From: Verrucomicrobiota bacterium
Lineage (GTDB): Bacteria > Verrucomicrobiota > Verrucomicrobiia > Limisphaerales > JAFGQR01
DNA length: 64,000 nucleotides
Reading direction: 5' to 3'
Assembly: GCA_016935555.1 (NCBI GenBank)
Contig: JAFGQR010000106.1
Coordinates: forward strand, 57,177-121,176
Shown: positions 54,140 through 64,000 of the stretch, piece after piece
Layout of the letters: each line of letters opens with the position of its first letter
Position numbering within the stretch: position 1 is the stretch's first letter
The notes under the pieces: generated by a model
Databases searched by the model: none
Seen by the model: the letters and a program-made list of their open reading frames with translations, nothing else
Told to the model about the DNA's origin: nothing
Position numbers and translations under genes: made by a program

Positions 54140-54572
54140 GTCAATGTCGCTTGATGCCGGCCTTGCCGGCCATGGCCATGCCGTCGCTTTGAGTTGCCCG
54201 TGTCCGAACAGTCCGGTCTCCACGCACAACGCCGGGCTGTATGTTCTCCGCCGCACAAGGCAACGCCGACAGAAACGTGAGAACCGGCACGTGTTTCATT
54301 GGAGCGGGATCTTGGGCGGGTCCGCCGCACCGGCGCCACCGGCACACAGGCAGGACACGAGAACGAAGAGAGTCGTTTTCAATTGGCAAATCATGGAATT
54401 CCGGCTTCAGCCTAATTGAACCGTGGCCCGGCCTTCAAGCGCAAACCGATGACGTTCTCCACGTCTCCACATCTGTTGACCCAAGGGCGGAATCCAACAG
54501 CCGGTGTCCGCCACCGGAACGAGGCATGGCAAGACTGGCGCCTCGCGCCAAACGTGATAGACTCGCCCCGAC
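54140..54572. other. Divergent intergenic region with orphan signal-peptide-like ORF
   Basis: 433 bases between the divergent acetylesterase and DUF4832 genes. The minus strand has an 82-codon ORF (54141-54389) with an internal MKHVPVLTFLSALPCAAENI that looks like a signal peptide followed by nothing recognisable; it may be a decayed gene 5' end. Promoters for both neighbours should lie here; TAGACT (54558-54563) precedes the DUF4832 ATG by 9 bases. Confidence 0.4.
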
Positions 54573-56045
54573 ATGACTCGATCCATGAAAACACGTCATC
54601 CGTTCCCCTGGTCCGTGCTTGGCGCCGCTGCGCTTGCCGCGGCGGCCGGAGCCGCAAGCGAGCCGCCACCGCCCGATCCGATGGTCGTCAAACCCCGGGA
54701 CAATGGCGCCGCGCTGGTGAACCCGGACATGGGCTGGACGCTGATGTTCTATTCGAACGTCCCGAAGAACTACGGCTCGCAGCTCGAGCCTGCGGACACC
54801 GCGGACGAGTGGCCCGGGCTGTCCGTCGTCTATCTGCGGATCCCGTGGGCGTTCGTTGAACCGGAGGAGGGCGGGTTCAACTGGCCGATTCTCGACACGC
54901 CCGCGCAACGTTGGATCGCCAAGGGCAAGCGCGTCGCCTTTCGCCTGACCTGCTCCGAAAACTGGACCCGGTTCGCCACGCCCGAATGGGTGAGGAACGC
55001 CGGGGCCAAAGGCGTCTTCTACGACTGGGGCAAGGGACCGACGCCCAACGGCCACTTCTGGGACCCCGACTTTGCGGACCCGGTCTTCCTGGCCAAGCTG
55101 GACCATTTCCTGCAGGCGGTGGCCGGCCGTTACGACGGGCGGCCGCAGGTGGCCTTTTTCGACATCGGCAGCTATGGCATGTGGGGCGAAGGCCATACCG
55201 GCGGCAGCAGCCAAATTCCCCAGGACCGCGCCGACGAAATCGTGCGCCAGCACATCGATCTTCACCTCAAACACTTCAAGCGCACCCGGCTGGCCATCCT
55301 CGATGACGTCACCGGCCCGCAAGCCAGGGGCGCACATCAGCCGCTGACGGATTACGCGCGCTCGAAAGGCATCACGCTGCGCGACGACAGCATCTGCGTG
55401 CAGCCGCCGCCGAACTCGTGGTATCACGCCGAAATGGCCGGGCTGTTCTGGCCCACGCTCCCGGTGATTGTCGAGCATGAGCACTATGGCCCGTCCAAGA
55501 AGCGCGGCGCGTGGGGCGATGGCTCGCGGCTGATCCAAGCGGTTGAGGATTACCACGCAAGCTACCTGACCATTCACTGGTGGCCGCATGAGATGCTCGC
55601 CGAAACCAGGAAGACCGTGGACGACATCAACCTTCGCCTGGGCTACCGGCTGCAACTGCGGGAGATCTCCTGGCCCAGCCGCGCCACGATCGGCAAGCCC
55701 TTTGTGGTGAACAGCCAGTGGGCCAACGCCGGCGTGGCTCCGTGTTATCCCGGCGGCTTCATGGCCCTGACGCTCAAGAATCCCAAGGGCGGCATCGTGG
55801 CCGTGCTTGCCGACGGAAGCTTCAACCTGCGCGACCTGAAGCCCGCTCCCAAGGGACAGGCCCATGTCACCCACCACCGCAGCCGATTCACCGCAGGCCT
55901 GATCGCCCCGGCAACCGCGCCCGGCACCTGCGATGTCTTCGTGTCCGTCGGCGAACGCGACGGCACTCCGGTCATCGCGCTGCCGCTCAACGGCGACGAC
56001 GGCCAGCGGCGCTATCGCCTGGGTCCCATCTCGCTCCAGCCCTGA
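54573..56045 (+). CDS. Secreted DUF4832-type TIM-barrel protein, putative glycoside hydrolase
   Basis: 490 residues with a signal peptide (MTRSMKTRHPFPWSVLGAAALAAAAG). ALVNPDMGWTLMFYSN, LSVVYLRIPWAFVEPEEGGF and VAFFDIGSYGMWGEGHTGGS resemble the beta-galactosidase-like barrel (DUF4874/DUF4832 architecture); Glu in GEGHT and in VIVEHEHYG are candidate catalytic residues. A C-terminal beta domain (residues ~370-490) carries NSQWANAGVAPCYPGG as in DUF4832. Enzymatic activity of this group is not established. Starts with a TAGACT box 9 bases before the ATG. Confidence 0.75.
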   Translation: MTRSMKTRHPFPWSVLGAAALAAAAGAASEPPPPDPMVVKPRDNGAALVNPDMGWTLMFYSNVPKNYGSQLEPADTADEWPGLSVVYLRIPWAFVEPEEGGFNWPILDTPAQRWIAKGKRVAFRLTCSENWTRFATPEWVRNAGAKGVFYDWGKGPTPNGHFWDPDFADPVFLAKLDHFLQAVAGRYDGRPQVAFFDIGSYGMWGEGHTGGSSQIPQDRADEIVRQHIDLHLKHFKRTRLAILDDVTGPQARGAHQPLTDYARSKGITLRDDSICVQPPPNSWYHAEMAGLFWPTLPVIVEHEHYGPSKKRGAWGDGSRLIQAVEDYHASYLTIHWWPHEMLAETRKTVDDINLRLGYRLQLREISWPSRATIGKPFVVNSQWANAGVAPCYPGGFMALTLKNPKGGIVAVLADGSFNLRDLKPAPKGQAHVTHHRSRFTAGLIAPATAPGTCDVFVSVGERDGTPVIALPLNGDDGQRRYRLGPISLQP

Positions 56046-56130
56046 TGCGGGACAACCGCCGATGGCGATTGCCCTCACACTTGCACGAGGTTTCAATCAA
56101 AACAGGCGCAACCTCTTCCCTTGAATTCCC

Positions 56131-56163
56131 CCCCGGGCCCTCGGTTTGGGTAGCCGCCCGGGG
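56131..56163 (+). terminator. GC-rich hairpin after the DUF4832 gene
   Basis: Perfect 8-bp arms CCCCGGGC / GCCCGGGG with a 17-base loop, 86 bases past the stop. No T-run follows, so it is at best a weak or factor-assisted terminator. Confidence 0.35.
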
Positions 56164-56272
56164 AGCGATGGAGAAACGGCAGTCGTGTTGTGAGCCTGCT
56201 CGAAAATCCTGGAACTCCTGATTTCGTGTCCAAAACTCGTGGTTCGCCGGAAGTACTGGTAGTAATTGAAGC

Positions 56273-56820
56273 ATGTCGGCCAATTCACAGCGTCCTTTGG
56301 ATGAATCCCACGCTGCACAACAGCGGTTCCTTTCGCTATTCCTGCGCAGCGAGCGGGAGATCTTCCGGTACGTCGCGGCCTTGGTGCCCAACGTCATGGA
56401 CGCTGAAGACATTGTGCAGCAGACCGCATTGGCGCTTTGGGAGAAGTTCGATGCCTACAATCCGGCGCAGCCGTTCACTCCGTGGGCCTGCCGATTTGCC
56501 CTGAACAAGGCCCGGCAATGGATTGAGCGGCGTCAACGCTGGCAGGCCCTGCTGGACCACGGTCTGGCCGAGGAGTTGGCGCAGCGGCGGCAGGAGTTGC
56601 AACCCGGGTTCGAGCGACGGCTGAAATACCTGGAAGGATGTTTGGGAAAGCTGCCCGCCGATCATCGCTCCCTGGTCAAGGGCTATTATTACGAGCGCAC
56701 CGGCATCGAATCCCTGGCCGGACGTTCCGGGCGAAGCGTGGCCGCGACCTATAAAATGCTGCAACGGATCCGGCAGGCGCTTCAACTTTGCGTGGAAACG
56801 CAATCCCAACCGGAGGTGGC

Positions 56821-56824
<4 letters not shown>
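56273..56824 (+). CDS. ECF sigma factor (planctomycete/verrucomicrobial type)
   Basis: 183 residues. Region 2 shows FLSLFLRSEREIFRYVAALV and MDAEDIVQQTALALWEKFD; region 4 shows LPADHRSLVKGYYYERTGIE and SLAGRSGRSVAATYKMLQRI. This matches the TIGR02989-type subfamily known from Rhodopirellula and Verrucomicrobium. Its stop overlaps the FecR-LamG gene start (ATGA), and that gene overlaps the GH95 gene in the same way, so it probably directs transcription of the adjacent enzyme set or its own operon. No convincing promoter; TAGTAA lies 7 bases before the ATG. Confidence 0.9.
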
Positions 56825-61844
<5,020 letters not shown>

Positions 61845-61873
61845 ACTTCTTCGGCCATCTCAGTTTCCGTTAA

Positions 61874-61941
61874 GTCCAAATCCGAAACACAAAATCCGAA
61901 ATCCGAACCAAATCCAAATGTCTCACATCCGAATTCCAAAG
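61874..61941. repeat. Heptanucleotide repeat array at the GH10 5' end
   Basis: Degenerate 7-base units of TCCGAAA / TCCAAAT type with occasional variants run from just after the GH95-CE1 stop, through the putative GH10 ATG (61918), and about 21 bases into the reading frame. Same base composition and period as the array inside the GH95 gene. Confidence 0.7.
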
Positions 61942-63285
61942 GGCACTTGGCGCCGCGCCTCGGCCGGAGGGCACCCCCGTCGACACTGCCAACAGGCCGG
62001 AGCGCCGGTCTGCGGCCGGCTTTCGACAAACCTCAGCTCCCGCATTGGATGGCTGGCGGCGATGGTCTTCGCCATTGCGGCGACGGGCCGCTCTGCCGAC
62101 AGTCCCACCCTCAAGGACGCTTACAAGGACCATTTCCTCGTTGGCACGGCCATCAACCGCACCATCGCCACCGGCGCCGCGTTCCGGTGGCGAACCCGGG
62201 AACAGGTCAATCGCGATATTGCTCTCGTGAGGGAACAGTACAACCAGATCACCGCCGAGAATGACATGAAGTGGACGCTCATCCATCCGCGGGAAGGTGC
62301 GGATGGCTACAATTTTGAGCTGGCCGACGCCTTTGTGAATTTCGGCCTCAGCAACAACATGTATCTCGTGGGACATACGCTCGTCTGGCACGCCCAGACA
62401 CCCTTCTGGGTATTCGAAGGAACCAACGTGCCGCCCGGAGAATCGAACGCTTTGTCTGCGGCTCCCGGCGCCACCTCGAACCAAGCTGAACCGAATGCGC
62501 CTCGCGGTGCCAGATTCAGCCGCGGTTTTGGTCGCTCTCGTTTCACCGGGCCACGCGCATCCCGGGAGGAACTGCTTGAGCGGATGCGGGATCACATTCA
62601 CACCGTGGTCGGCCGTTACAAAGGGAGGATCAAGGTCTGGGACGTCGTGAACGAGGCCATTGCCGATCAGGGAACCGACGTGCTGCGGAACTCGCTCTGG
62701 CTGCAAATCATTGGGCCCGATTTCATTGCCAAGGCATTCCAATACGCCCACGAAGCCGATCCGGACGCCATCCTCCGCTACAATGACTACGGCTTGGAGA
62801 ACCCGACGAAACGCCGCAAGCTCGTCGCCCTGATCAAATCGTTGAGGGAGCGACGTGTCCCGGTCATGGCCATCGGGACACAGGCCCATCTCAACGTCTC
62901 TGGCGCCAGCTTTGAGAACATGGATGAAACCTTGACCGAGATGGCGGCCCTTGGTTTACCCATTCACGTCACCGAGTTGGACGTCAACAGCGCGCAGGCC
63001 GGTCAGCGCCACACCGGGGCGGACATCGCCCACAACGCCGCCGCCACCCAAGGCGGCTTGGTCGACGCAGCCGAGCGGAGATTAACCGAAGCCTATGAAG
63101 ACATTTTCCGCGCCTTCCTGAAGCACAAAGCCGCGGTCAAGATGGTCACTTTCTGGGGGCCCAATGACGCGAACTCCTGGCGCCGCAATGGCAAGCCGCT
63201 GTTGTTCGATGTGGATGGTCAGCCCAAGCCAGCCTTGGACGCGGTGATCCGCGTCGCTACTGAGAGGAAGCCAGCCTCCCGGTGA
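61918..63285 (+). CDS. Secreted GH10 endo-1,4-beta-xylanase
   Basis: 455 residues from ATG 61918; the track's start lies inside the upstream gene. GH10 core: FLVGTAINRTIA, ITAENDMKWTLIHPREG, LVGHTLVWHAQTPFWVFEG, acid/base Glu in KVWDVVNEAIADQG and nucleophile Glu in PIHVTELDVNSAQ, ending WGPNDANSWR. An insert of about 40 residues (~180-220) after TPFWVFEG is Ala/Pro/Arg-rich. The signal peptide IGWLAAMVFAIAATGRSA is preceded by ~45 residues encoded by repeats, so the true translation start is doubtful. Cuts xylan backbones; 73 bases after the GH95-CE1 gene. Confidence 0.9.
   Translation: MSHIRIPKGTWRRASAGGHPRRHCQQAGAPVCGRLSTNLSSRIGWLAAMVFAIAATGRSADSPTLKDAYKDHFLVGTAINRTIATGAAFRWRTREQVNRDIALVREQYNQITAENDMKWTLIHPREGADGYNFELADAFVNFGLSNNMYLVGHTLVWHAQTPFWVFEGTNVPPGESNALSAAPGATSNQAEPNAPRGARFSRGFGRSRFTGPRASREELLERMRDHIHTVVGRYKGRIKVWDVVNEAIADQGTDVLRNSLWLQIIGPDFIAKAFQYAHEADPDAILRYNDYGLENPTKRRKLVALIKSLRERRVPVMAIGTQAHLNVSGASFENMDETLTEMAALGLPIHVTELDVNSAQAGQRHTGADIAHNAAATQGGLVDAAERRLTEAYEDIFRAFLKHKAAVKMVTFWGPNDANSWRRNGKPLLFDVDGQPKPALDAVIRVATERKPASR
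61996..62020. repeat. GC-rich palindromic repeat in the GH10 5' region
   Basis: GCCGGAGCGCCGGTCTGCGG followed by CCGGC, with short inverted GCCGG/CCGGC arms and an inner GCGCCGG. It looks like a REP-type intergenic element, sitting next to the heptamer array and before the signal-peptide coding part. Confidence 0.5.
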
Positions 63286-63380
63286 GGTCCCAACCCCGCT
63301 CGCAACATCAAATCCAAATGGCATGAAGGTGAAGTTCATCCTCGGAATTCATAACACGACCCAAAGCCCCAAACCACTCC

Positions 63381-64000
63381 ATGAAGACAACACTCTCCCT
63401 GCTCGCACTGGCCTCTCTGCTGGCGGGCCAATTGTGTAACGCCCAAACAGGCGAACCGGCGGACGATTGGAAGCCCGCGACTACGAACCAACGCGGCAAG
63501 CAGTATCCCCAAGTCAACTCGGAAGGCCGCGTCAAATTCCGCATCGTGGCGCCCCAGGCCCGCAATGTCACCGTGAGTTTCCGGGACAGCAGCCCCTTTG
63601 CGAAGGGTGAGGACGGCGCTTGGATCGGCACCACCCGCCCTTTGGATGAAGGCTTCCATTATTACACCGTCAACATTGACGGAGCCGAAGTTCCGGATCC
63701 CAACAGCCTGTTTTTCTTCGGCGCCAACCGCTGGGGCAGCGGCGTGGAGATCCCCGCCCACGACCAGGATTTTTACGCGCTCAAGAACGTGCCGCACGGT
63801 ACGCTGCGGGAGGTGTTCTTTTACTCGAAGAGCACCGACTCGGTACGCCGCGCGTTCGTTTACACTCCTCCGGGTTATGATCTGGATTTGAACCAACGCT
63901 ATCCGGTCTTGTATCTGCAGCACGGCTGGGGCGAAAACGAATACGGTTGGGGTGCCCAGGGTCGCGCCAATTTGATCCTCGACAACCTGATCGCCGCCAA
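63381..64000 (+). CDS. Secreted CE1-type esterase (feruloyl-esterase-like), partial at window end
   Basis: Not in the ORF track because it runs off the window; 206 complete codons read from ATG 63381. A signal peptide (MKTTLSLLALASLLAGQLCN) leads to an N-terminal beta/E-set domain (residues ~45-140, RVKFRIVAPQARNVTVSFRD), then the start of an alpha/beta hydrolase: RRAFVYTPPGYDLDLNQRYP and VLYLQHGWGENEYGW. The nucleophile lies beyond the edge. It resembles the esterase half of the GH95 fusion (TPPGY, PVLYL-HG, ILDNLIA). Next to a GH10 xylanase, removal of feruloyl or acetyl groups from xylan is the likely job. Confidence 0.85.
   Translation, partial: MKTTLSLLALASLLAGQLCNAQTGEPADDWKPATTNQRGKQYPQVNSEGRVKFRIVAPQARNVTVSFRDSSPFAKGEDGAWIGTTRPLDEGFHYYTVNIDGAEVPDPNSLFFFGANRWGSGVEIPAHDQDFYALKNVPHGTLREVFFYSKSTDSVRRAFVYTPPGYDLDLNQRYPVLYLQHGWGENEYGWGAQGRANLILDNLIAA

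Overview
The window is a high-GC bacterial chromosome segment that I read as Verrucomicrobiota, probably a Limisphaerales/Pedosphaera-like lineage. The case is circumstantial: giant secreted CotH/lamin-tail/Ig proteins, an ECF sigma factor of the planctomycete/verrucomicrobial type coupled to a FecR-LamG protein, many secreted carbohydrate-active enzymes, and extended ribosomal proteins S11, S5 and L17. No rRNA, tRNA or CRISPR array was seen.

Layout. 0-1 kb: an RluA-family pseudouridine synthase (minus). 1.4-9.5 kb: a 2715-residue secreted CotH-kinase/lamin-tail/LamG/Ig protein. 9.6-10.7 kb: a compact Y1 (REP-associated) transposase element bounded by a perfect 31-bp inverted repeat. 11-29.4 kb: a str-S10-spc-alpha supercluster on the minus strand, transcribed from a good promoter upstream of rpsL: rpsL, rpsG, fusA, rpsJ, rplC, rplD, rplW, rplB, rpsS, rplV, rpsC, rplP, rpmC, rpsQ, rplN, rplX, rplE, rpsN, rpsH, rplF, rplR, rpsE, rplO, secY, map, infA, rpmJ, rpsM, rpsK, rpsD, rpoA, rplQ. 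tuf and rpmD are not in their usual places.

29.7-36.1 kb (minus): cell-envelope genes, namely a GT4 glycosyltransferase, an M16 peptidase, a LOG-family protein, a polysaccharide flippase and a sugar-nucleotide epimerase. 36.2-38.4 kb: a MerR-type regulator with a cobalamin-binding domain, divergent from an RpoD-like sigma factor across a strikingly AT-rich spacer. 38.7-43.6 kb (plus): serA, a parvulin-type peptidyl-prolyl isomerase, nikR and a CrtI/CrtN-type carotenoid desaturase. The regulator, sigma factor and desaturase suggest light- or B12-responsive pigment control, but this is inference.

43.6-64 kb: a carbohydrate-degradation region with a broken sulfatase, two SGNH acetylesterase-like proteins, a clan GH-A hydrolase, a GH106-type alpha-L-rhamnosidase, a DUF4832-type TIM-barrel protein, and then an ECF sigma / FecR-LamG / GH95-CE1 fusion set joined by ATGA overlaps and followed by a GH10 xylanase and a second CE1-type esterase cut by the window end. 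Together these would strip acetyl, feruloyl-like, rhamnosyl and fucosyl substituents from, and cut, a xylan- or pectin-like polysaccharide.

The points most worth a second look are the translationally coupled regulator-plus-enzyme set at 56.3-61.8 kb, intergenic-type repeats apparently absorbed in frame into three successive genes there, the inverted-repeat-bounded Y1 element, and promoters whose -10 box lies only 7-12 nt before the start codon.
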